Below are positions 6,269 through 13,014 of a stretch of 17,536 nt of DNA, one piece after another (the stretch's first letter is position 1; every line of letters starts with the position of its first letter). The DNA is from Gp13-AA77 sp036521995 (GTDB taxonomy: Bacteria; Acidobacteriota; Terriglobia; UBA7540). The notes below the pieces were generated by a model. That model had not been told where the DNA came from. It ran no database searches and worked only from the letters and a program-made list of their open reading frames with translations. The DNA lies in assembly GCA_036521995.1 (NCBI GenBank), contig DATDGR010000058.1, positions 1 through 17,536 of the forward strand, in the 5' to 3' direction. A program made the translations under genes and the position numbers.

Positions 6269-7419
6269 CTCACCCATTCCGCCGTTTGGCCGTACCCGGC
6301 GGACTTCAACGCTTCGCGAAGGTACTCTTCGCAGGCCTTCATCTTCGACTTGCGGAGGCTCAGCACGAGTTTCCCAACCTCAATGCCAAGCGGGAGGTCT
6401 GCTTCGAGGAAACCCCTTTGCGCCATCATTTCGATCATCGTCCCGCTCAACACTTCGAGATCATGCCAGTCGCCCAGTTTGCCTTGGAGATCGCTGAGCC
6501 ATTGGACCGCCTCCGCGCTTCCGGAGACTTCGAGTTCGGCTGCCACTTCCACCAGATAGCGCAGACGCTTGGCGGCAATGCGCAAGGCATGCAGCGCGCC
6601 CGGATCGCGCCAGGATTCCGCGGCCCGAGCCTCGAAGTCCTGCCACAGCTCACTGAGCCGCTCCGAGAAGCGGGTTACGGGGTTCACGTCCCGAGCGGCT
6701 TCTGCCTCCGGCAGCGCGGGTCGCGGCCCGCTGGCCGCCCGCTCCTCAGGAACAATCATGAGGTGTGGGAATTCGGAAGACTGCGAAGCTCCGGCTTCTG
6801 CGGACCGTGCCAGCTCCTGGCGCAGGCGTACGTAAGCAGCGGCCAGGTTGAGCCGGGTGAGTTTGCGATGGGCGCGTTCGGCCGTCTTCGTCCGGAGCTT
6901 CTGGACGTAGTCGTGCGCCGTCTCCCAGGCCTGGCGACGCGCGGTCCGCTTGCGAGTCAGTATCCGCCTGATCCGAGCCGCCAGCACGTCCTGATTGCGT
7001 AAATCGCCCAGCACTGCCCGTGCGCGCCGTAAGCGGCGACGCAACTTTCGGATTTCCGGGGGGCGAGGCGTCGGATACAAGAAATCCAGTAGGGATTGCA
7101 GGCGGCGGCTCGCTACCCGCAAGTCGTGGACCGGGTGCGGAGATTCGTCGCGCAGCACTTTCGCCTCGAGCGCCACCAGGCGATTGAGCTGCCTCAGAGC
7201 AAGCCTTCTCACGCGGAGCCACACCTCCGGGCGTTCAAGCGGGTGCATGGCGGGCTCATGCTTGTGGTTCCGCTCGGTTTTCGCACGGACACCCAAATCC
7301 GTCAGGCCCGTTACGGCTGCCGCAGACCCGTCGTGCCTGTCTGGTGAATCCGGCTGATGCCCGTTCCGCGCCGCAACGTCGGCGCCCGTCGGCACCTCGA
7401 TCTCTCTTCGTTTACCCAT
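6232..7419 (-). CDS. CHAD-domain protein (probable polyphosphate-binding)
   Basis: CHAD domains are all-helical, rich in conserved His/Arg/Lys, and bind inorganic polyphosphate, often at polyP granules. This 395-residue protein shows both halves. Half 1 has HDLRVASRRL (His98, Arg101, Arg105) and LGDLRNQDVL (137-146). Half 2 has HALRIAAKRLRYL (His277, Arg280, Arg285) and LGDWHDLEVL (315-324). A long Arg/Lys-rich linker joins them. No CYTH domain is fused. The longest frame starts at 7476, but TTGCTT-N17-TACAAT (7458 to 7430) lies downstream of that ATG, so ATG 7419, four nt after the predicted transcript start, is preferred. Shorter starts (7395 GTG, 7248 ATG) remain possible. Its 3' end overlaps the second kinase-like gene antisense by 37 bp, and it lies 3' of the EgtB-like gene on the same strand. 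Confidence 0.88.
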   Translation of the reverse strand: MGKRREIEVPTGADVAARNGHQPDSPDRHDGSAAAVTGLTDLGVRAKTERNHKHEPAMHPLERPEVWLRVRRLALRQLNRLVALEAKVLRDESPHPVHDLRVASRRLQSLLDFLYPTPRPPEIRKLRRRLRRARAVLGDLRNQDVLAARIRRILTRKRTARRQAWETAHDYVQKLRTKTAERAHRKLTRLNLAAAYVRLRQELARSAEAGASQSSEFPHLMIVPEERAASGPRPALPEAEAARDVNPVTRFSERLSELWQDFEARAAESWRDPGALHALRIAAKRLRYLVEVAAELEVSGSAEAVQWLSDLQGKLGDWHDLEVLSGTMIEMMAQRGFLEADLPLGIEVGKLVLSLRKSKMKACEEYLREALKSAGYGQTAEWVSQLAASRPGTSP

Positions 7420-7429
7420 TGGGGGCTTC

Positions 7430-7458
7430 ATTGTAGCGCCGCTCGGCAGGTCAAGCAA
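7430..7458 (-). promoter_or_regulatory. Candidate promoter of the CHAD gene
   Basis: On the minus strand TTGCTT (7458-7453), a 17-nt spacer and TACAAT (7435-7430) make a good sigma-70-type pair. The predicted start point is near 7423, just before ATG 7419, giving a nearly leaderless message. It lies within the 141-bp gap-plus-5' region after the EgtB-like gene, so the CHAD gene need not depend on egtB transcription. Confidence 0.45.
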
Positions 7459-7617
7459 AGGATCGACGGATTGCATCCGGCTTGCACATCGTCCAGCGCA
7501 CTATTGATCGCGGCGGGGGCGGCCTGCCCTCGCATAAGGCGCGATGGGTCCGGCGGCCAAGGCCAGCAATCGCCGCCAGCGATGGCTGAAAACGGTGCAG
7601 CGAGCCTGGACTCGCCC

Positions 7618-8976
7618 TCATTGGCTCGCGCAACGGAAGGTGGCGTACACAAACGGATAGTGAGGCTGGAACCAGTTGCGGAACGAGCGCCTCAACATGC
7701 GGGCGGCGGTCCGCGACGATCCGCCCTTCACCACGTAGTGCTTGCCGTCGAAGAAGTTGGCCGAGTATCCGGGATAGAAACTGAAAGGCTGAAAGCCGGG
7801 AAAGGGCGCGAAAGCGCTGGCCGTCCATTCCCAGCCGTTGCCTATCAGATCTTCGATGCCGAAGGCGCTGCGGCCGGCCGGGTAAGATCCTACCGCCACC
7901 GGATCCCAGCGCCCCAAATCGAAATTACCGCGGCCCTCGCCGGGAGGCTCCTCGCCCCAAGGGTATTCTCGCTCGCCCGGAGCTCCGTCTTTGGGGCTGC
8001 CATACGCCGCCCGATGGAACTGGGCCTCCGTCGGCAGCGCCTTCCCTTGCCAGCGCGCGTAGGCTGAGGCCTCGGCGTGACTCACGTAGACGGGCCAATC
8101 GAGCGGAAGTGGTCTTTCGTCAAACATCGTACGCCAGGACCACTCCTGGCCCCGGCCATTTCCGTTGGCAACCCAGAAACGCGGATGGCGGACAGCCTCA
8201 CTCTGAAGCCATTGCCAGTCGGCGGGGCTCCACAGGCTCTTCTCGTTGTAACCGCCGGCGCGTATGAATTCCAGAAACTGGCGGTTCGTGACGTTGTAGG
8301 CGTCGATGCCGAAGCCGGGTACGTCCGTCGTAATAGCCTCGAATTCGTTATCCCAGCCGAAGCTTTCCTCACTCTCCGCCGCCGATGAGCCCCGAGACCT
8401 GCCGAGCGTGGCCACACCGGGCGGGATTTCGATCATTCTTGGGCTTACGACCCTAGCCTCCGGCTGGCGCGGCTCCGGCTGGGCGATCTTTCGCTCCAGC
8501 GGAAGCTGATGGAACATGTAGGCCAGCGTCTCAGCGTGCATCAGGCGGTGCTCGACGGCCACGTGCAGCAGCGTCGAGAGCCCAGATGAGGAACCCATCC
8601 GGGGGCGCGACAGGCATTCGTCCAGGCTGGTTCTCACCCGGTGAACGTAGGCCGTCACCTCGTCCCGCCGCGGCCAGTCGGAAGGCTGGTCCTGGGGCAA
8701 GCCGCCGTCGACCGGATCGATACCGAAAGCGAACAGGCGGTCGAACTCCGGCTGAAACGGCTCGACGCCCAATGCCGGCACGAGCAGATTCAAGTCAAAG
8801 GCTTCGAGGTGCCCGATGTAGAACACAATGCGATGCCGCTCCGCGATCGGCCGGTCATAGAGCGCCTCGGGCCGGACGATCCTGAAAAGAGCGTCCGTGC
8901 GAGCGCGCGATTCCGCGAGCTGGTGAAGCAGCTGACCCTGACGTTCAATACCCGTGACTGCTGCAGCCGTCGCCAT
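7618..8976 (-). CDS. egtB: EgtB-like sulfoxide synthase (DinB_2 plus formylglycine-generating-enzyme-type domain)
   Basis: EgtB is a non-heme iron enzyme that uses O2 to join hercynine to a cysteine donor, the C-S bond step of ergothioneine synthesis. The 452-residue protein has the two-domain layout. The N-terminal DinB_2-like helical domain carries the three expected iron ligands: His56 (GHLEAFD), His143 and His147 (EHRLMHAET, H-x3-H). The C-terminal FGE/SUMF1-type domain has PVYVSHAEASAYARWQGKALPTEAQ, EYPWGEE, NGWEWTAS and a KGGSSRTA...RRSFRNWF...FRCA ending. AGGGAG (8986-8991, minus strand) 9 nt upstream supports the ATG. No egtD methyltransferase is adjacent, so partner genes must lie elsewhere or the substrate differs. 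SenA-type selenoneine synthases and OvoA share this architecture and cannot be excluded from sequence alone. Confidence 0.87.
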   Translation of the reverse strand: MATAAAVTGIERQGQLLHQLAESRARTDALFRIVRPEALYDRPIAERHRIVFYIGHLEAFDLNLLVPALGVEPFQPEFDRLFAFGIDPVDGGLPQDQPSDWPRRDEVTAYVHRVRTSLDECLSRPRMGSSSGLSTLLHVAVEHRLMHAETLAYMFHQLPLERKIAQPEPRQPEARVVSPRMIEIPPGVATLGRSRGSSAAESEESFGWDNEFEAITTDVPGFGIDAYNVTNRQFLEFIRAGGYNEKSLWSPADWQWLQSEAVRHPRFWVANGNGRGQEWSWRTMFDERPLPLDWPVYVSHAEASAYARWQGKALPTEAQFHRAAYGSPKDGAPGEREYPWGEEPPGEGRGNFDLGRWDPVAVGSYPAGRSAFGIEDLIGNGWEWTASAFAPFPGFQPFSFYPGYSANFFDGKHYVVKGGSSRTAARMLRRSFRNWFQPHYPFVYATFRCASQ

Positions 8977-9200
8977 GATGTTGATCTCCCTCTACCTTGG
9001 TCGCGTCCAGTCTCCCCGCCCCTCCAGAATCCTTTTTGCCCTTCTATTGTCTAATTGATGGTAAAGACAGGGCAACAGATTCTTCGGGATTGCCGGCCGG
9101 ACGCCCCTCTAATATGGGCAGTCCGCCGCATTGGGGCTGGAAACTCCGGCGCCGTTCTCGTATGCTAGACGCTCAGAACTCGTGGAACGTTGAAAGATGG

Positions 9201-9216
9201 ACCCGGGATCCCGGGT
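9201..9216. promoter_or_regulatory. Perfect 16-bp palindrome upstream of the ECF sigma gene
   Basis: ACCCGGGATCCCGGGT is fully self-complementary and ends 14 nt before ATG 9231, where a ribosome-binding site would lie. It could be an operator, or an RNA hairpin restricting translation. No ordinary Shine-Dalgarno sequence is visible next to the ATG. A TATGCT hexamer (9161-9166) upstream is a weak -10 candidate. Confidence 0.5.
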
Positions 9217-9230
9217 TTGCAGCCATCGTC

Positions 9231-9833
9231 ATGAGCGAAGTTTCCCCTCGCGCCGCCGAGCAGAGCGAGTCCGCGCTGGTGACCGCAGCCAAGGCGGGCA
9301 ATTACGACGCGTTCGAGCAGCTCGTCAACCGCTACGAGCACAAGATCTACCGCCTGGGTCTGAACATCACCGGCAACCCAGAAGACGCCGAGGACGTGCT
9401 GCAGGAAGCGTTTCTGAAGGCGTTTGAGAATCTGCCCCGGTTCCGCGAGGACTCCCGCTTCTATACCTGGATTGTGCGCATCGCCGTCAACCAGGCGCTG
9501 ATGAAGCTGCGCAAGCGGCGCACCGACAGGTCGGTTTCGCTCGACGACCCCATCGAAGAAGACGGCGAAGTGATCCCGCGCGACTTCGCTGACTGGAAAC
9601 CGAACCCCGAGCAGTTACTGGGGCGCACGGAGACACGCGAGGTGCTGGAGAAGGCCATTCAGGACCTTCCTCCATCCTTCCGCACCGTTTTTACGTTGCG
9701 GGACGTCGAGGGACTTTCCACCGAGGAAACGGCCGAGATGCTCGGCCTTACCATCAGCGCGGTCAAGGCCCGGCTTTTTCGAGCCCGGCTACGTCTGCGG
9801 GAGGAGCTCAGCAAGGTTTTCAAGCGAGGCTAG
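9231..9833 (+). CDS. ECF-type RNA polymerase sigma factor (sigma-70 family, RpoE-like)
   Basis: Directs RNA polymerase to a stress or signal regulon. From ATG 9231 the protein is 200 residues, standard for ECF factors. The frame is open upstream to 8997, but those extra 78 residues look non-homologous. Region 2 spans about residues 27-98 with NPEDAEDVLQEAFLKAF (49-65) and a TWIVRIAVNQALMKLRKRR DNA-melting/-10 segment. An acidic linker (SLDDPIEEDGE) follows. Region 4 (about 139-195) has LPPSFRTVFTLRDVEGLSTEETAEMLG and ISAVKARLFRARLRLRE, the -35 recognition helix-turn-helix. A small zinc-finger anti-sigma gene follows 3 nt after the stop. Divergent from the EgtB-like gene across a 254-bp region that also holds a 16-bp palindrome. 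Confidence 0.92.
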   Translation: MSEVSPRAAEQSESALVTAAKAGNYDAFEQLVNRYEHKIYRLGLNITGNPEDAEDVLQEAFLKAFENLPRFREDSRFYTWIVRIAVNQALMKLRKRRTDRSVSLDDPIEEDGEVIPRDFADWKPNPEQLLGRTETREVLEKAIQDLPPSFRTVFTLRDVEGLSTEETAEMLGLTISAVKARLFRARLRLREELSKVFKRG

Positions 9834-9836
9834 ACT

Positions 9837-10076
9837 TTGAACTGCAGGGATGTTTTTCGGGAAATCTCGAACTATGTAGACGGGGACCTTGATGCGGAGC
9901 TGAAACGGGCTATCGAAGCTCACGCCTGCGGCTGCCACCATTGCGAAGTGGTGGTGGATACCACCCGCAAGACTATAGAGCTCTACTGCGACGGGCGCCT
10001 CTTCGCCATTCCCCTTCACGTCCGCCAGCGGCTACACGCCACGCTGCGGCAGAAGTGCCAGGGGAAGCTGAGTTAG
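9837..10076 (+). CDS. Small soluble zinc-binding anti-sigma factor (zf-HC2/ZAS type)
   Basis: 79-residue protein, probably binding and holding back the sigma factor encoded immediately upstream. It has the ZAS pattern Cys3 ... His29-x3-Cys33-x2-Cys36, with a helix (FREISNYVDGDLDAELKRAIEAH) typical of zf-HC2 proteins. There is no membrane segment, so it should act in the cytoplasm as a redox- or zinc-responsive switch rather than a transmembrane sensor. The start is TTG 9837, 3 nt after the sigma stop, with GAGG (9826-9829) 7 nt upstream inside the sigma gene; no ATG or GTG fits before Cys3. Co-transcription and translational coupling are very likely. Extra Cys31, Cys51 and Cys74 could join redox chemistry. 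Confidence 0.85.
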   Translation: MNCRDVFREISNYVDGDLDAELKRAIEAHACGCHHCEVVVDTTRKTIELYCDGRLFAIPLHVRQRLHATLRQKCQGKLS

Positions 10077-10103
10077 GGCGGCATCGCGGGCCCAACTCTC
10101 ATT

Positions 10104-10144
10104 GAGGGCGTCGATTTCGCCCTCTGCCAGCAGATCCCATTTTT
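10104..10144 (+). terminator. Stem-loop, possible weak terminator of the sigma/anti-sigma unit
   Basis: GAGGGCG (10104-10110) and CGCCCTC (10118-10124) pair over 7 bp around a 7-nt loop. The nearest T-run (10140-10144) is 15 nt away, so it is not a classical intrinsic terminator. Confidence 0.3.
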
Positions 10145-10208
10145 CCCTCTAGACTGCGAATCTCGACCGCCCCAGTCCCCAAGCCCTCCGGCACTTGGCC
10201 GAATGGGC

Positions 10209-10226
10209 TATAATTTTGACCAGGAG
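10209..10226 (+). promoter_or_regulatory. -10 element and ribosome-binding site of the thiolase gene
   Basis: A consensus TATAAT (10209-10214) without a clear -35 is followed by CAGGAG (10221-10226), 11 nt before ATG 10238. The predicted transcript start falls next to the ribosome-binding site, giving a very short leader. Confidence 0.45.
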
Positions 10227-10237
10227 CTTAATCAACC

Positions 10238-11419
10238 ATGCGACAAGCAGTGATCTTATCGGCGGTGCGGACGCCGATCGGCAAATTTCTGGGCTCCCTG
10301 GCTCCGTTATCGGCACCTGAGTTGGGAGCCGTGGTGGTGCGGGAAGCCGTCAAGCGCGCCGGCATCGAACCTAGTCAAGTGGACGAGATCATTATGGGCA
10401 ACGTGGTCTCAGCCGGAGTCGGACAGAACCCGGCCCGGCAAGCCGGACTCAAGGGTGGGCTCGACAACCGCGTGGCTGCGCTGACGATCAATAAGGTCTG
10501 CGGCTCAGGCCTGAAGGCGGTGGGTCTGGCGGCGCAGGGCATTCAGTTAAGCGACGTTGAGACTGTGGTGGCGGGAGGCATGGAGTCCATGAGCAACGCG
10601 CCTTACCTGCTGCCTCAGTTGCGGCAGGGCTACCGGCTGGGTCACGCCAAGGTGCTCGACGCCATGATTCAGGACGGCCTGTGGGACGCCTATAACGACT
10701 TCCACATGGGCATGACAGCCGAGCTCGTGGCCGAAAAATACAGGATTTCGCGCGAGCGCCAGGACGCCTACGCGGTGGAGAGTCACCGGCGCGCTCTCGA
10801 CGCCATCAAGAGCTGCCGCTTCAGCCAGGAGATTGTTCCCGTACCCATTCCGCAGCGCAAGGGCGATCCGGTGCTGTTTTCTATAGACGAATCCCCGCGC
10901 GCGGACACGACGCTCGACGCGCTGGCCACGCTGAAGCCGGCCTTCAAGCCGGACGGCACGGTTACAGCCGGAAACGCTCCGGGCACAAATGACGGCGCCG
11001 CCGCCCTGGTGGTGACATCCCGCGAGAAGGCCCGCGAATGGGGCAAGAAACCGATGGCGAGCATTGTCGGCCAGGCGGTAAGCGGCGTCGATCCGAAGTG
11101 GGTGATGATGGCGCCAGTGGAGGCGGTGCGGAAACTCACGGCCAAGCTCGGCTGGAAGGTCGAAGACGTTGATCTGGTTGAGTTGAATGAAGCCTTCTCC
11201 GTGCAGGCTCTGGCCGTGATCCAAGAACTTGGCGTCGATCCCGAAAAGACCAACGTCAACGGCGGCGCGGTTGCGCTGGGACATCCGATAGGAGCCTCCG
11301 GCGCGCGTGTGTTGGTCACGCTACTGCATGAGATGAGCCGCCGGGACGCAGAGCGCGGGATCGCAGCACTTTGCCTGGGCGGCGGAAACGCTGTGGCGCT
11401 GGCGGTCGAGCGGGGATAA
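10238..11419 (+). CDS. Acetyl-CoA C-acetyltransferase (thiolase)
   Basis: Biosynthetic-type thiolase, 393 residues, catalysing reversible condensation of two acetyl-CoA to acetoacetyl-CoA (or thiolysis of 3-ketoacyl-CoA) in the cytosol. The catalytic triad is visible: nucleophile Cys88 in NKVCGSGLKA, His349 in ALGHPIGASGAR, and Cys379 in CLGGGNAVAL. NEAF in the C-terminal half and GGMESMSNAPYLL are also typical. The N-terminus (RQAVILSAVRTPIGKF) is normal for the family, supporting ATG 10238 with CAGGAG upstream. The gene stands alone: the sigma/anti-sigma pair precedes it with an intervening stem-loop, and a 611-bp non-coding leader follows. It could serve ketone-body, polyhydroxyalkanoate, mevalonate or fatty-acid pathways; no partner gene is nearby to decide. 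Confidence 0.95.
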   Translation: MRQAVILSAVRTPIGKFLGSLAPLSAPELGAVVVREAVKRAGIEPSQVDEIIMGNVVSAGVGQNPARQAGLKGGLDNRVAALTINKVCGSGLKAVGLAAQGIQLSDVETVVAGGMESMSNAPYLLPQLRQGYRLGHAKVLDAMIQDGLWDAYNDFHMGMTAELVAEKYRISRERQDAYAVESHRRALDAIKSCRFSQEIVPVPIPQRKGDPVLFSIDESPRADTTLDALATLKPAFKPDGTVTAGNAPGTNDGAAALVVTSREKAREWGKKPMASIVGQAVSGVDPKWVMMAPVEAVRKLTAKLGWKVEDVDLVELNEAFSVQALAVIQELGVDPEKTNVNGGAVALGHPIGASGARVLVTLLHEMSRRDAERGIAALCLGGGNAVALAVERG

Positions 11420-12030
11420 ACGGATGTGTTGCAAGAACATGAGAGGGAGCTGTTACGCTTGAGAGGCTATGGCAGAACTCCAGCGTCCGGGTGCCCGTCA
11501 CTCGCCCGCAATGTTGCCGAGGACCGTGCAGTTCCCGGTTGACTGCTCGTGCCGACCTTCTGCCGATGATAGCAGCAATTCCTTTTTTCGGTCCTCGCCT
11601 ACCGTAACGGGAATTCCCGATCAACAGACGGGCTTTGCACAATTGCCAGAAACAGAGCGGGGGGCGTGGACAACGCCCCCACCCCGTCTGCTAACCGTCG
11701 CGGTCCAACCGTTAACCGGTCAGGAGGACACCTAACGAGAAACGGGAACCGCTTGGTCTCGCAGCTTAGAAACTCGACCGCTTCACCGTTCACCGGCAGC
11801 CACCGCCGGATCGAATCACTTACGCATCAAGCCGACGCCGACGTCTTCGGGCAAGACTCCGCTCATGAAACAAGTGAGAGTCGTAAACCTGTTAGACGGA
11901 AAATCTGGGAATTTCTTCCGTCAATGAAATTGCCAAGACCGTTTTCCGTGGAGGGCATCCGTTCGCCTGCCATCTTCATGAGACCCGTAGAGCCACGCTT
12001 TCGGATACACTGGCATACCCGAGGGCGAAG
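11420..12030. other. Long non-coding leader with several inverted repeats upstream of btuF
   Basis: 611 bp between the thiolase and the cobalamin-transport genes. Short open frames here have no recognisable features. Inverted repeats: CGAGGACCG/CGGTCCTCG (11518-11526/11589-11597) enclosing two small hairpins; palindrome CGGGAATTCCCG (11608-11619); CAGACGGG/CCCGTCTG (11625-11632/11683-11690) enclosing an 8-bp hairpin (11660-11667/11673-11680); CCGGC/GCCGG (11793-11797/11805-11809); GACGGAA/TTCCGTC (11895-11901/11916-11922). A T6 tract (11583-11588) after a short stem may end the thiolase transcript. GAGGG (12021-12025) is the btuF ribosome-binding site. Confidence 0.6.
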
Positions 12031-13014
12031 ATGCTGCTACAGAAACTCGACCGATGGCCGCGCGGCGCGCCCCCTAACGCGACTCTTTGCCTTCTGATCG
12101 CGACGATGGGCGTCGTCCCCGCATTCGGCGGCGCCACCCGCTCGGTCACGGACGAGACTGGCCGCCGGGTCGACGTCCCGGTTCACCCGGCGCGGATCGT
12201 GTCGCTCGCTCCAAGCATCACGGAAACGCTATACGCTCTTGGCCTCGGGAGCAAGATCGTGGGTGACACCGACTACTGCGACTATCCCGCAGAGGCTAAG
12301 CAGAAGCCTCACGTCGGCGCCATCCTGAACCCGAGCCTGGAAAAGATTGTCGATCTCAAACCGGACTTGGTCCTCGGAATCGCGGAGGGCAACCGCCGCG
12401 AGACCGCCGACCAGTTGGCGCGGCTCGGAATTCCGCTCTACGGGCTCTCGGACCGCAGCGTGGAAGACGTGCTGCGATCCATCCGCGACCTCGGCGGCCT
12501 GCTCGACCATGGGCCCGAGGCCGAGACGCTGGCTTCGAGCCTCGAGCAGCGCCTGCAGAACGTCGAACGCCGTGGGGCCGGCGACCCCAAGCCGCGGGTC
12601 TTGTTCGTCACCTGGTATCAGCCGCTGATCACCATCGGCCCTCAAAACTTTGTGGCCGATGTGATCCGGCGCGCCGGCGGAGCCTCCATCTCCAGCGACC
12701 TCTCCGGCGAGTGGCCGCGCCTGAGTCTCGAGGTGGTCCTGGCGCGCAACCCGGACGTGATCTTGTTGCCGCGCTCGCAGTCTTATTCCCCGTCGCTCGA
12801 CGAGTTCCGGCGCCTTCCCGGTTGGCGCGATCTGGCTGCCGTCAAGGCGGGGCGCGTTTACTGGGTGTCGGACACGATCATTCGCCCCTGTCCCCGCTTG
12901 ATCGATGCACTGGAAGAAGTGGCCAGTCTTCTGCACCCAGCAAAGCAAGGAACGGGGAGTGGGGAGTCGGGAACCGGGAAGAACTCATCCCTCGGTCTCG
13001 TGGAGAGCCGCTGA
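12031..13014 (+). CDS. btuF: Cobalamin-type ABC importer substrate-binding protein (BtuF-like)
   Basis: Periplasmic binding protein that would capture cobalamin or a related corrinoid and hand it to BtuC. 327 residues from ATG 12031, with GAGGG 5 nt upstream. An N-terminal export signal is visible: basic start, hydrophobic core ATLCLLIATMGVVPAF (17-32) and a likely cleavage near 33-36. The mature domain begins with VTDETGRRVDVPVHPARIVSLAPSITE, the BtuF/FecB-type opening, then LYALGLGSKIVGDT and CDYP, which favour BtuF over siderophore binders. There is no lipobox. The last ~20 residues (GTGSGESGTGKNSS) are low-complexity, encoded by a G-rich GGGGAGT/CGGGAA repeat (about 12950-12980), and look like a late extension. 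The stop TGA shares one base with the btuC ATG (TGATG). Confidence 0.88.
   Translation: MLLQKLDRWPRGAPPNATLCLLIATMGVVPAFGGATRSVTDETGRRVDVPVHPARIVSLAPSITETLYALGLGSKIVGDTDYCDYPAEAKQKPHVGAILNPSLEKIVDLKPDLVLGIAEGNRRETADQLARLGIPLYGLSDRSVEDVLRSIRDLGGLLDHGPEAETLASSLEQRLQNVERRGAGDPKPRVLFVTWYQPLITIGPQNFVADVIRRAGGASISSDLSGEWPRLSLEVVLARNPDVILLPRSQSYSPSLDEFRRLPGWRDLAAVKAGRVYWVSDTIIRPCPRLIDALEEVASLLHPAKQGTGSGESGTGKNSSLGLVESR

Noticed and set aside
8997..9230. Longer N-terminus of the sigma factor from 8997
   Set aside because: ECF factors start just before region 2; the additional 78 residues look like translated promoter region, including the 16-bp palindrome.
11469..11735. Possible cobalamin riboswitch: GGTGC..CTCGCCCGCAATGT near 11490-11513 and GTCAGGAGGACACC near 11718
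   Set aside because: The pieces only loosely resemble the aptamer consensus (no AAGGGAA, imperfect CCCGCAACTGT, spacing of about 200 nt to the B12-box-like part). Not enough to call; an Infernal run would decide.
11469..12097. Two plus-strand frames (11469-11735 and 11666-12097) between thiolase and btuF
   Set aside because: No recognisable domain, composition unlike the neighbouring proteins, they cross strong inverted repeats, and the second overlaps the btuF start in another frame.
12711..13013. Upstream extension of the btuC frame within btuF
   Set aside because: The first 101 codons are polar and frame-shifted btuF sequence; the TGATG overlap at 13012-13016 leads straight into the permease.
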